NCBI GenBank assembly: GCA_964548535.1
Contig: CAZJRQ010000020.1
Location: 1 to 44,526 of the forward strand
Direction: 5' to 3'
DNA from: CAZJRQ01 sp964548535
GTDB taxonomy: Bacteria > Bacillota > Clostridia > Oscillospirales > Ruminococcaceae
DNA: 44,526 bases
Positions 25,925 through 33,910 of the stretch are shown piece after piece (the first letter of the stretch is position 1; each line of letters opens with the position of its first letter). Below the pieces are notes generated by a model. That model was not told the DNA's origin. It ran no database searches and saw nothing but the letters and a program-made list of their open reading frames with translations. Both the position numbers and the translations under genes were made by a program.

Positions 25925-27622
25925 TTATTTGTTTGTAGTTACAGATTTTACACTGCTGAAATCGCCGTAAACATAAGTGCCATTGGCAGTTTTCTTGAAC
26001 GCACGAATTTTGTATTTATAGGTGGAATTTTTCTTTAATCCAGACTGTCTTAGCGTAGTCGTCGACGCATTGTTTATCGTAGCAGTCTTAATATAGCTGT
26101 TTGTTCCAGGGTTTAATCTGTAAATTTGATAACCATCGCAGTTTAATTTGTTCCAGTTAATGCGAATAGCTGTTGAAGTTTTTGAAGTACCGCCCATCGT
26201 TACCTTGTTAGGCTTAGTTGCAGTTTCAATCGCATTCGAACAATCGCTCCAATAATTTACATTGTTTATCTTTTTATAAGCTTGTATTCTGTACTTATAC
26301 TGAACACCGCTGCTGCGATTTTTATCTGTAAATGTAAGAGTTGAAGGATTTTTTATTGTTGTAACGCTCTCCCAAGCTTTTTTGGTAGTATTATATCTGA
26401 AAACTCGATATCCGTCACAGTTGCTGACCTTGTTCCAGTTGATTTTTATAGTATTAGTTGTAGCTGTAAAGCTAGTTTTCATGACTGGTTTTGCTGGCTT
26501 GGTTACGCATTCAACGACATTTGAATATTCGCTCCAAAGAGTTTTTCCATCTTTATTTTTGTATGCTTTAATTTTGTATTTGTATGCGGTTGCTGATTTT
26601 AAATTAGCATCTCTATATGTATTTGAAGTATTGTTAGCAACCTTGCCGATATTGTCATATACTTTTGTTGAGGTATTATATTTGTAAACAACATATCCAT
26701 CAACATTAGCAGCCTTGTTCCAGTTAATGCGTATTGCGCTGTCTGTACTGGAATAAGCAGATTTTAAAGTAACTTTTGGCATTGAAAGTTCACTTTTTAT
26801 AGTCTGGGTTGTTTTTGCCGTTCCGTTTTTTACAGTAGCGGTAATAGTCGCAGTTCCGCCTCCGACAACAGTTATTTCACCACTTGATGAAACAGTAGCA
26901 ACAGATGTGTTCGAACTTTTGAAGTTAAAGCTTGAATTGTTGATTTTCTGCTTTGAAGAGGTAAATCCTTTATTAGTGTTGTAGACGCTCATAGTAGTTT
27001 TTTTGGATGTACTATTATCGTTGAAATTATTAGTGCCAACTGTTGATGATAATTTTAAATTCTCACTAACTGCATTGACTTTTTTTGTCTTTGATACAGT
27101 GCCAGATTTTGAAACAGTTCTAGGAGTTCCTGCATCAAAAACTTGACACCAGTAATATGTACCGTCATTAGCAATAAAACATCCTATTCCGACAGACTTG
27201 AATTTGCTATTTATTATATTATTATAGTGTCCGCCAGAGTTAAACCATGCTGACACGACCGAATCAGGAGTTTTTTGACCAACTGCAATATTCTCGCCTA
27301 TTGAAATTCGCCAATCACAACTTGTGCTGAATTTTGAGTTGTTAGGGCGTGTGTGCGAGAAAAGCACAGAGGCTTCTGTAGCACGTTGCATTGCGGCCTC
27401 TAATAAGACTGAGTCCATTTTTAATTCGGCTATACCTAACTTTTTGCGTTCAGCATTGATTTTTTTCAAAACCTGATTTGCATAATCATAATTTTCTTTA
27501 CCTGTAATAGAAATTGTGCTAGTCGAAGCGGCTGAAGCCTCAATAGAAAAAGTGCCGATTTGTGTAATTAATAGTATGCCAACTAGAACAAATGAAGTAA
27601 ACAAGCTAGTGATTTTTTTCAT
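25925..27622 (-). CDS. Secreted CAP/SCP-domain protein with Ig-like and Fn3 repeats
   Basis: The 565-aa protein has a signal peptide (1 to about 32, cleavage near IEASA/AST). A CAP domain follows (about 40-165) with ERKKLGIAELKMDSVL, a SHTRPN histidine motif, IGENIAVGQ and SGGHYNNIIN. A bacterial Ig-like (Big_2) region lies at about 190-280 (SNTSVATVSSSGEITVVGGG). Three fibronectin-type-III repeats (about 285-375, 378-470, 472-562) each carry an INWNK...DGY motif. No LPXTG or cell-wall repeat is seen, so it is probably released or loosely attached. The function of bacterial CAP proteins is poorly known. It is a single-gene unit with its own promoter and terminator. Confidence 0.9.
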   Translation of the reverse strand: MKKITSLFTSFVLVGILLITQIGTFSIEASAASTSTISITGKENYDYANQVLKKINAERKKLGIAELKMDSVLLEAAMQRATEASVLFSHTRPNNSKFSTSCDWRISIGENIAVGQKTPDSVVSAWFNSGGHYNNIINSKFKSVGIGCFIANDGTYYWCQVFDAGTPRTVSKSGTVSKTKKVNAVSENLKLSSTVGTNNFNDNSTSKKTTMSVYNTNKGFTSSKQKINNSSFNFKSSNTSVATVSSSGEITVVGGGTATITATVKNGTAKTTQTIKSELSMPKVTLKSAYSSTDSAIRINWNKAANVDGYVVYKYNTSTKVYDNIGKVANNTSNTYRDANLKSATAYKYKIKAYKNKDGKTLWSEYSNVVECVTKPAKPVMKTSFTATTNTIKINWNKVSNCDGYRVFRYNTTKKAWESVTTIKNPSTLTFTDKNRSSGVQYKYRIQAYKKINNVNYWSDCSNAIETATKPNKVTMGGTSKTSTAIRINWNKLNCDGYQIYRLNPGTNSYIKTATINNASTTTLRQSGLKKNSTYKYKIRAFKKTANGTYVYGDFSSVKSVTTNK

Positions 27623-27684
27623 ATCTATAATACCCCTTTCACAAAAAAGTCAAGTACAAATTAAATGTGATGCAATATGTATTA

Positions 27685-27713
27685 ATTATACAATATCGAA
27701 CAGCTAAAGTCAA
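27685..27713 (-). promoter_or_regulatory. Sigma-A promoter of the CAP/Fn3 gene
   Basis: Minus strand: TTGACT (27708-27713), 17-bp spacer, TATAAT (27685-27690). The rest of the gap (27714-27910) is very AT-rich and holds nothing I can identify. Confidence 0.8.
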
Positions 27714-27911
27714 TAATTATTGTACAAAACTATATAAAAGTTATGGAAAGTTAATATTTCACAATAAAATTCATATTTATGTTTATTAATTTTAATAAAC
27801 AAGTCTAGATGAAACGATTACACATTAACTTGTAAAAATTAATAATTAAAAACCAGATATTTATATACCGACTTGAATTGAAAGACTGACAAATTAGCTA
27901 CTGTATAAATA

Positions 27912-27947
27912 AAAAAATCGCCTTGAAAAAAGTTTCAAAGCGATTTT
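27912..27947 (-). terminator. Terminator of the cation/proton antiporter gene
   Basis: Stem 27916-27928 with 27933-27945 (13 bp, one G-U on the minus strand) with A/T runs on both sides. It lies 15 bp after the stop codon at 27962. Confidence 0.75.
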
Positions 27948-27961
27948 GTATTGTAGATGTT

Positions 27962-29200
27962 TTATTGTTCAGCTGTTTTTTCTGAGCCTTTCATGTTAAA
28001 TTCGCCAGCCCATTCAAAGCCTTTTTTAGCAATGATAACAGCAATAAGTTCGTTTAGTACAGCCGCCGCCGCGATTGTTCCTTGAATTATTTTAGCACAT
28101 TCAGGCTCTGTAGTTGATAATGCGCTTACAGCAATTCCTGTAAACACTAGCGAAACACCTGAATGAGGAAGAAGTGTAAATCCTAGATATTTTCGAACTG
28201 TGTCCGGTGCATGGGTAACCTTTGAGCCGAAGTATGCGCCAAAGTATTTTCCGACCGCTCTTGAAAGAATATAAATAACTGTAAAAATTCCAGCATTTAG
28301 AATTAGGTGGAAATCAAGCGGTGCACCTAAGTTTAGAATTACAATAATCATGGCAATGCCCAAAATTGGGTTGAATGCAGTCATTATTTGCTCTAGTCGT
28401 TCCTCGCTTACCATATTTGCAAATACTGCTGAAAATGCCATACCTATTAGCATAAAGTTTAGTACAGGCTTTGCAAGCAGATAGAAATTAAAGAAGAATC
28501 CAACTCCGGCAGCGATGATAAGTGTAACTATTAAAATTGCGATTGTAACAGGCTTGTTGTTTTCTTTTTTGAGTAGAAAGCCTGCTAGAATTCCGACAAC
28601 AGCACCGATAATCAATGGAAGAAGTACAACGCCGGCTATTTTCCAAGCAGGAACTTTTTCGCCGGAAATTCGTGAAACTATAGTAGTAATCGATGTAAAG
28701 AAAACGATAACGCCGACCATATCATCAAGTGCCGCCATAGGAATAAGCGTTTTTGTTACAGGTCCGTCGGTTTTAAATTCCTGAACGATTGATAAGGCTG
28801 GTGCTGGTGCAGTTGCCAAAGCAATACTTCCGAATATAACGGCTAGGAACAGCGGGATTTTCATAAAGTGGAAAATGATTGCAAACACCAAAGTTACAAA
28901 AAAGAAAGTTCCTAAAGATTGTGTAAGTGTTGTTACGATAATTGATTTTCCTGATTTTTTTATTTTTTTCCAAATAAGTTCTGTACCAATCATCAATCCG
29001 ACAGCACATTCCAAAAAGTGTATTAAAATCTCATACCACTCAGCATTTAAGACTGTGTCGCTGATTAGTGAAACAGCATGTGGTCCTAAAATCATGCCTG
29101 TGATAAGCCAGCCAAGAATTGCGGGAAGTTTGATTTTTGATACAAGCTTACCTACAAAAAAGGCAATAACTATCGCAGTTAATAACCTTAAAAATACCAT
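27962..29200 (-). CDS. Cation:proton antiporter, CPA2 (Kef/NapA-like)
   Basis: A 412-aa integral membrane protein with about 12-13 helices and the Na_H_exchanger fold. It has an early LPAILGWLITGMILGPH motif, typical of CPA2 proteins. The mid-protein segment PMAALDDMVGVIVFFTS carries the adjacent DD acid pair expected of electrogenic antiporters. There is no C-terminal TrkA-N domain, unlike KefB/KefC. The transported ion (Na+ or K+) is not readable. The ATG at 29200 follows AAGGAG. It is a single-gene unit with its own promoter and terminator. Confidence 0.87.
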   Translation of the reverse strand: MVFLRLLTAIVIAFFVGKLVSKIKLPAILGWLITGMILGPHAVSLISDTVLNAEWYEILIHFLECAVGLMIGTELIWKKIKKSGKSIIVTTLTQSLGTFFFVTLVFAIIFHFMKIPLFLAVIFGSIALATAPAPALSIVQEFKTDGPVTKTLIPMAALDDMVGVIVFFTSITTIVSRISGEKVPAWKIAGVVLLPLIIGAVVGILAGFLLKKENNKPVTIAILIVTLIIAAGVGFFFNFYLLAKPVLNFMLIGMAFSAVFANMVSEERLEQIMTAFNPILGIAMIIVILNLGAPLDFHLILNAGIFTVIYILSRAVGKYFGAYFGSKVTHAPDTVRKYLGFTLLPHSGVSLVFTGIAVSALSTTEPECAKIIQGTIAAAAVLNELIAVIIAKKGFEWAGEFNMKGSEKTAEQ

Positions 29201-29246
29201 TTTTCAAAGACTCCTTATAAATTATTTTATTTAGATCATATCTATA

Positions 29247-29275
29247 ATTATATCACTTAAATTGATAAAAGTCAA
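29247..29275 (-). promoter_or_regulatory. Sigma-A promoter of the antiporter gene
   Basis: Minus strand: TTGACT (29270-29275), 17-bp spacer, TATAAT (29247-29252). From 29276 to 29458 I see no supportable gene; an 86-residue minus-strand frame there overlaps the next gene and has no ribosome site. Confidence 0.75.
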
Positions 29276-29453
29276 GAAAGCGAAAACGTCATAAGCGGAC
29301 AAACGCATGAATTATGATGTTATGAACAAATGCTTAGAATTCATTTTAACAGGGCGAGCTAAAGGGCAGACTTGTATATATTCACTACCGTAAGGCGTGG
29401 AATAGAAACATAAAACAACAAATCGTTCACATCGGAATTTACTCGTGCGTTTA

Positions 29454-29487
29454 CAAAAACACCGCTGGCATCTTATACTAGCGGTGT
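29454..29487 (-). terminator. Terminator after the DUF1232 gene
   Basis: Stem ACACCGCT/AGCGGTGT (29459-29466 with 29480-29487), followed on the minus strand by TTTTTG. It lies about 10 bp after the stop at 29497. Confidence 0.8.
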
Positions 29488-29496
29488 CGATTTTCA

Positions 29497-29865
29497 TTAT
29501 TTTGTTATAGCCCTGACAATTAAATATATAATCAAAATCCATATTAAAATCATTGGAATAGTCAAATACCATTTTTTAGGTTTTCCATCCTGCCACATTC
29601 CTTCCGATTCTTTTCGGCACTCATCAAATACATCTTTTGGGATAAATTTTATAGTTAGTGTGACAAAAAGAGGGAGTATAATAATATCATCTAAATATCC
29701 CAAAACAGGGATAAAGTCGGGGATTAAATCAATCGGCGATAGAGCATAGCCTATTGTAAGTGCGGCGAAGACTTTTGCAATTATCGGAGTTTCTTTTTTC
29801 TTTAAAGCAATAAAAACTGCTGGAATATCTGTCTTTAGTTGTTTTGCACGTTCTTTTAATTTCAT
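29497..29865 (-). CDS. DUF1232 (YkvA-like) membrane protein
   Basis: The 122-aa protein carries the DUF1232 signature ALSPIDLIPDFIPVLGYLDD (about 41-60). A hydrophobic segment follows, and there is a C-terminal membrane helix (about 100-118). The family's biochemical role is not established. It starts 19 bp after the stop of the phospholipase-D-like gene and ends at a terminator, so the two form one transcript. Confidence 0.85.
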   Translation of the reverse strand: MKLKERAKQLKTDIPAVFIALKKKETPIIAKVFAALTIGYALSPIDLIPDFIPVLGYLDDIIILPLFVTLTIKFIPKDVFDECRKESEGMWQDGKPKKWYLTIPMILIWILIIYLIVRAITK

Positions 29866-29884
29866 TTTCTAACCTCATGTTTAA

Positions 29885-31324
29885 TTAAAGCAGCCATCTA
29901 ATTGGGCGAATTATCACTCGCAATATAGGATAAATAATTTTTTTGCCAAAAGACATTTTATGCTCTACGAAATTTTCTCCGACGACATCTTCACTCTCAG
30001 CTTTAACCTCACGGCTGTATGAAATATAATTTTCAGTTTCGGTTTTCATAATCTCTGAAAGCTGCTCAGAGTCAACAGCCAGCATAAACTCTGTGTCAAG
30101 ATAAGTACTTCGCATATCCATGTTGAACGAACCGACAATGCTCATTCGGTCATCGATCGTGATAGTTTTGGTGTGGCTTGACCTGTCACCGCTAAACTCA
30201 TATACGGTAATGCCCATGCCTAAAATCTTTTTCTTTTGGTTCATATAATCAGTACAGCCCCACGGGTTAGCACCGCTTACAGTATCGTTAGTGATAATGC
30301 TTAAATCTGTCGTGTCAGCAAGATTTTCCAAGTCCTCATACATTTCTTTACCGCAAATGATGTAAGGGGTGTTGATTGTAACCTTATCTCCGTCAAGCAT
30401 TAGCTGATTAAGTGCATACCAAGCCTCTGGCTCTTTGTTTGACGCATTGATTGGATTGTGTATCAGCGTGACTTTGTTAGCTTCAACCGTCTGCTCAAAC
30501 CAGTCTGGTTTATCACCGAAAGCTTGCGGATAAATATCAATGAGCGTATCATAACGCTCTATAAGAGTACTAGTAGCGTCATCAATTTTTTTTGTTTTTT
30601 TGCCAGCATTAAAGTCCTTAGTATCATTACTTATCCAAACAAATTCAAAATAATCTTTAACTTGATTTAGCGAAGAATTTTCATCTTGCTTTGTTTCATA
30701 AACAAACAATTCACGGTCGATATTTTTTCGTGATTCATAATCGCCTAAGAACAAATCACTGGTATTTCGCCCGCCAAGCAAATACATTTTATCATCAATG
30801 ATAAGATATTTATCGTGCATTCGTGCTTGAAATTCCCACGGCTGTGCAACATTTATTGTGTTGTAAATTTTAATCTCGATATTCTTATGCGAGCCTAGTG
30901 CTTTAAACCAGGTGTTACCTTTCATACGAAAAAGATGTGTGTTTCCGTCAGCGAGTATTTTAACTTTTACACCGCGATTAGCAGCATTGATAAGTACAGA
31001 CATCATATCCTTACCGCTGTTGTCGTCGAAGAAGTCAAAGGTGGACATTATAATTTCATCTTCAGCTTCATTAACCATCTGTATTCGATAAACCATAGCA
31101 TCAACGTTGTCGGTGACATATTGAACACGTTCAGTTCCGACGCTGTCCGAGTAGTAATTATCAACCGAGAAAGAGTTTTTCAATTTATCGGAAACGTCCT
31201 TATGTTTTATATATGGAAGAATAGCAGCTAGAACATATACTAGCAAGAAAACAAGCAGTGAAATTATTATTACTTTTGCTTTTATTTTTCTTTTAAAGCG
31301 TATTATTTTACTCATTCCTTTCAT
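29885..31324 (-). CDS. Phospholipase-D-like protein (cardiolipin synthase-like)
   Basis: About 479 aa: an N-terminal membrane anchor (about 15-38) and two PLD motifs, HDKYLIIDDKMYLLGGRN and HTKTITIDDRMSIVGSFN. It is distinct from the Cls at 524: it has one helix rather than two, a longer spacer and a C-terminal hydrophobic tail. It may be a second cardiolipin synthase or another phosphatidyl transferase or hydrolase. The start is uncertain: ATG 31324 has no clear ribosome site, while ATG 31315 directly follows GAAAGGA. A TTG at 31333 is almost at the predicted transcript start. Transcribed with the DUF1232 gene. Confidence 0.85.
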   Translation of the reverse strand: MKGMSKIIRFKRKIKAKVIIISLLVFLLVYVLAAILPYIKHKDVSDKLKNSFSVDNYYSDSVGTERVQYVTDNVDAMVYRIQMVNEAEDEIIMSTFDFFDDNSGKDMMSVLINAANRGVKVKILADGNTHLFRMKGNTWFKALGSHKNIEIKIYNTINVAQPWEFQARMHDKYLIIDDKMYLLGGRNTSDLFLGDYESRKNIDRELFVYETKQDENSSLNQVKDYFEFVWISNDTKDFNAGKKTKKIDDATSTLIERYDTLIDIYPQAFGDKPDWFEQTVEANKVTLIHNPINASNKEPEAWYALNQLMLDGDKVTINTPYIICGKEMYEDLENLADTTDLSIITNDTVSGANPWGCTDYMNQKKKILGMGITVYEFSGDRSSHTKTITIDDRMSIVGSFNMDMRSTYLDTEFMLAVDSEQLSEIMKTETENYISYSREVKAESEDVVGENFVEHKMSFGKKIIYPILRVIIRPIRWLL

Positions 31325-31342
31325 TATAATCAACGTACTAAG

Positions 31343-31371
31343 ATTATATCACATAACGAAATTTACGTCAA
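31343..31371 (-). promoter_or_regulatory. Sigma-A promoter of the PLD-DUF1232 operon
   Basis: Minus strand: TTGACG, 17-bp spacer, TATAAT (31343-31348). The predicted start near 31336 leaves only a very short leader. The stretch 31372-31513 is AT-rich with no gene. Confidence 0.7.
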
Positions 31372-31513
31372 TGAATATCGCTGTATATGCAAAAAATGTA
31401 TTTTAAAAAATACATTTTATTTTTTAAAAAAAATTAAACTTACTATAAAAAGTAATACAAAGTTTGAATCGTCACAGCAGTGAAGTTTATCCTGCAAAAA
31501 CAAAGTTTGGCTA

Positions 31514-31542
31514 TTGAAAAATTCAAGTATTTGTGATATAAT
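31514..31542 (+). promoter_or_regulatory. Sigma-A promoter of panBCD
   Basis: TTGAAA (31514-31519), 17-bp spacer, TATAAT (31537-31542). Confidence 0.8.
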
Positions 31543-31546
31543 AATT

Positions 31547-31681
31547 ATGTTTGCGGAGAAAGCTGCGTTTTTTATGAATGTTAATTGAATTAGACCAAAT
31601 AATAACAGTATATTCGGCGGATATCAATAATTGCTGATTTGCAAACGTAAAATATAGAAACTTGTAATTTGGAGGAATATT
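31547..31681 (+). promoter_or_regulatory. panB 5' leader with closing helix
   Basis: The leader of about 130 nt starts near 31549. ATGTTTGC (31547-31554) can pair with GCAAACGT (31641-31648), closing a domain of about 100 nt. Inside is a small GCGG/CTGC hairpin followed by six T (31553-31574), which looks like a weak terminator. A GGAGGAAT ribosome site follows the domain. Pantothenate operons of Firmicutes are known to carry a conserved leader called the pan motif. I cannot confirm that this is one. Confidence 0.4.
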
Positions 31682-32521
31682 ATGAAATGTACAGTAGCAA
31701 CAATTCTGAAGCAAAAGTCATCAAATGACCGCATCACTATGTTGACCGCTTATGACTATTCCACAGCTAAACTGATGGATGATTCTGGTGTTGACATGAT
31801 TTTGGTGGGTGACTCACTTGGCATGGTTATGTTGGGATATGAGGATACTATTTCTGTAACAATGGAGGATATGATTCACCACACTGCGGCGGTAAGCCGT
31901 GGAGCAAAAAATGCAATGGTGGTATCGGATATGCCGTTTATGTCCTATCAAACATCAGTTTATGACGCCGTATTAAACGCTGGACGTCTTATGAAAGAGG
32001 GACGTGCTAATGCTGTAAAGCTTGAGGGCGGAGTAGATTTTGCTGAGCATATAAAAGCTATTACTCAGGCATCGATTCCAGTTGTTGCACATATTGGCAT
32101 GACACCGCAGTCGGTTAATATGTTCGGTGGATTTACAGTTCAGGGTAAAGATAAAGATTCAGCTAAGAAAATTATTGCTGATGCAAAAGCAGTTGAGCAG
32201 GCAGGAGCATGTGCTGTTGTTTTGGAGTGCGTTCCAAAGGACTTAGCGGCTTATATAACAGAAATTTTGAGTATTCCAACTATAGGAATAGGTGCAGGCG
32301 TTTATTGTGACGGTCAGGTACTTGTTTATCAGGATATGCTGGGAATGTATTCAGATTTCACACCAAAGTTTGTAAAGAAGTACACAAATGTCGGCGAGCA
32401 GATGACAGATGCTTTTAAGAATTATATAGATGAAGTAAAATCAGGCACGTTCCCAAGCGACCAGCACAGCTTTAAGATGAGCGATACAATAGATTTTAAA
32501 AATTATATTGATGAGGAGTGA
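31682..32521 (+). CDS. panB: 3-methyl-2-oxobutanoate hydroxymethyltransferase
   Basis: First committed step of pantothenate synthesis: transfers a hydroxymethyl group from methylene-tetrahydrofolate to 2-oxoisovalerate, giving ketopantoate. The 279-aa protein has MLTAYDYSTAKLMDDSGVD and the metal-site VGDSLGMVMLG. VKLEGG, the HIGMTPQ region and the late IGIGAG motif are also present. The ATG follows GGAGGAAT. It is first of a tight panB-panC-panD cluster. The ketopantoate reductase (panE) is not in the window. Confidence 0.97.
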   Translation: MKCTVATILKQKSSNDRITMLTAYDYSTAKLMDDSGVDMILVGDSLGMVMLGYEDTISVTMEDMIHHTAAVSRGAKNAMVVSDMPFMSYQTSVYDAVLNAGRLMKEGRANAVKLEGGVDFAEHIKAITQASIPVVAHIGMTPQSVNMFGGFTVQGKDKDSAKKIIADAKAVEQAGACAVVLECVPKDLAAYITEILSIPTIGIGAGVYCDGQVLVYQDMLGMYSDFTPKFVKKYTNVGEQMTDAFKNYIDEVKSGTFPSDQHSFKMSDTIDFKNYIDEE

Positions 32522-32530
32522 GGGAATGTT

Positions 32531-33376
32531 ATGCAGGTAGTAAAAACAATAGATGAAGTTAGAAAAATTGTGAGCGGTTGGAAAGCCGACGGTAAAACAG
32601 TAGGTTTTGTTCCGACAATGGGCTATCTTCACGAGGGGCACCAAAGTCTTATAAAGTCGGCTTGTGAAAACGACAAGGTTGTAGTTAGTATATTTGTAAA
32701 TCCGATTCAGTTTGGACCAGGTGAGGATTTGGCAACTTATCCTCGCGATATCGAACGTGATAAAGAAAAGTGTGAGCAGGCAGGGGCTGATTTGATTTTT
32801 GCACCAGAGCCAAGCGAAATGTATGCGGACGATTTCTGCACATCTGTTAATATGGCAGGCTTAACGCAGGAACTTTGCGGAAAGAGCAGACCTACACATT
32901 TCAGTGGAGTATGTACAGTAGTTTGCAAGCTTTTTAATATCGTAAAAGCCGACAGAGCGTATTTTGGTCAAAAGGATGCACAGCAGCTTGCAGTAATTCG
33001 TCGAATGGTTCGTGATTTGAGTATTGATATAGAAGTTGTCGGCTGTCCTATTATAAGGGAAGATGACGGACTTGCTAAAAGTTCACGAAACACATATCTA
33101 AACGAGCATGAGCGTAAGGCGGCGTTAGTTCTTAGTCAAAGCTTGAATAATGCTCAGCAGTTAATTGATTCAGGAGAGCTTGACTGTGATGTGATTTTAG
33201 CGAAAATTATCAGCGAGATTGAAAATGAACCGCTGGCGAAGATTGATTATGTAAAGGCAGTAGATGCTGATTCTATAGTGCCAGTAAGCAAGTTGAGTGG
33301 CAGAGTGCTATTTGCAATCGCTGTATACATCGGAAAAACACGACTTATAGATAATTTTATAATAGAGAGGGACTAG
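32531..33376 (+). CDS. panC: Pantothenate synthetase
   Basis: ATP-dependent condensation of pantoate and beta-alanine through a pantoyl-adenylate. The 281-aa protein has the nucleotidyltransferase motif PTMGYLHEGHQSL (about 28-40, HIGH-like), the VSIFVNPIQFGPGED segment, YFGQKDAQQ and KSSRNTYL. It starts nine bases after panB, with GAGGGAATG as the ribosome site. Length and motifs are normal. Confidence 0.97.
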   Translation: MQVVKTIDEVRKIVSGWKADGKTVGFVPTMGYLHEGHQSLIKSACENDKVVVSIFVNPIQFGPGEDLATYPRDIERDKEKCEQAGADLIFAPEPSEMYADDFCTSVNMAGLTQELCGKSRPTHFSGVCTVVCKLFNIVKADRAYFGQKDAQQLAVIRRMVRDLSIDIEVVGCPIIREDDGLAKSSRNTYLNEHERKAALVLSQSLNNAQQLIDSGELDCDVILAKIISEIENEPLAKIDYVKAVDADSIVPVSKLSGRVLFAIAVYIGKTRLIDNFIIERD

Positions 33377-33384
33377 AAAATAGT

Positions 33385-33732
33385 ATGATTTTAACAATGT
33401 TAAAAAGTAAAATACATCGTGCCACAGTAACTGAGGCTAATTTGGATTATGTTGGCAGTATCACAATAGATTCAACGCTTATGGATAAGGTTGGAATTTT
33501 GGAGTTTGAGAAAGTTCATGTTGTAAACATAAATAACGGACAGCGCTTTGAAACATATGTAATTCGCGGCGAGGCTGATTCGGGTATTATATGTCTAAAC
33601 GGAGCAGCAGCTAGATGTGCGCAGGTGAATGATAAGGTAATCATTATGGCATATGCACAAATGACACAGCAAGAGGCAGAAAATTATCAGCCAGCAGTAG
33701 TAATGGTTGATGATAAGAATAAGCCTTGCTAA
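33385..33732 (+). CDS. panD: Aspartate 1-decarboxylase
   Basis: Makes beta-alanine from aspartate with a pyruvoyl cofactor formed by self-cleavage. The 115-aa protein carries the Gly-Ser cleavage site within DYVGSITID (Ser at about 27) and the conserved KIHRATVTEA and NGAAAR segments. It lies eight bases after panC. ATG 33385 or ATG 33397 could start it; the second gives the common MLKSKIHRA N-terminus. It completes a branch that supplies PanC with its second substrate. Confidence 0.96.
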   Translation: MILTMLKSKIHRATVTEANLDYVGSITIDSTLMDKVGILEFEKVHVVNINNGQRFETYVIRGEADSGIICLNGAAARCAQVNDKVIIMAYAQMTQQEAENYQPAVVMVDDKNKPC

Positions 33733-33807
33733 CTTAAAACCTAAGTTTATTTGATATGATAATAAATTTACAATACGTGCAATTTACAAAAAAATCAGAA
33801 ATACAAA

Positions 33808-33850
33808 GTCCGCACAAACTGGATAATTCCAATTTGTGCGGACTTTTTTT
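33808..33850 (+). terminator. Terminator of panBCD
   Basis: Perfect 11-bp stem GTCCGCACAAA (33808-33818) / TTTGTGCGGAC (33833-33843), then seven T. Confidence 0.9.
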
Positions 33851-33854
33851 GTAA

Positions 33855-33904
33855 ACAAAAACCCCAACTATTAGTATCGCAATAGCAATATAAAATAGTT
33901 GGGG
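33855..33904 (-). terminator. Terminator of dnaJ
   Basis: 11-bp stem CCCCAACTATT (33862-33872) / AATAGTTGGGG (33894-33904) with TTTTTG downstream on the minus strand. It faces the panBCD terminator, so the convergent operons are insulated by two separate structures. Confidence 0.85.
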
Positions 33905-33910
33905 ATGTAA

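Noticed and set aside
29312..29572. 86-aa minus-strand frame after the antiporter promoter
   Set aside because: It overlaps the DUF1232 gene in another frame, spans that gene's terminator, and has no ribosome site or recognisable motif.
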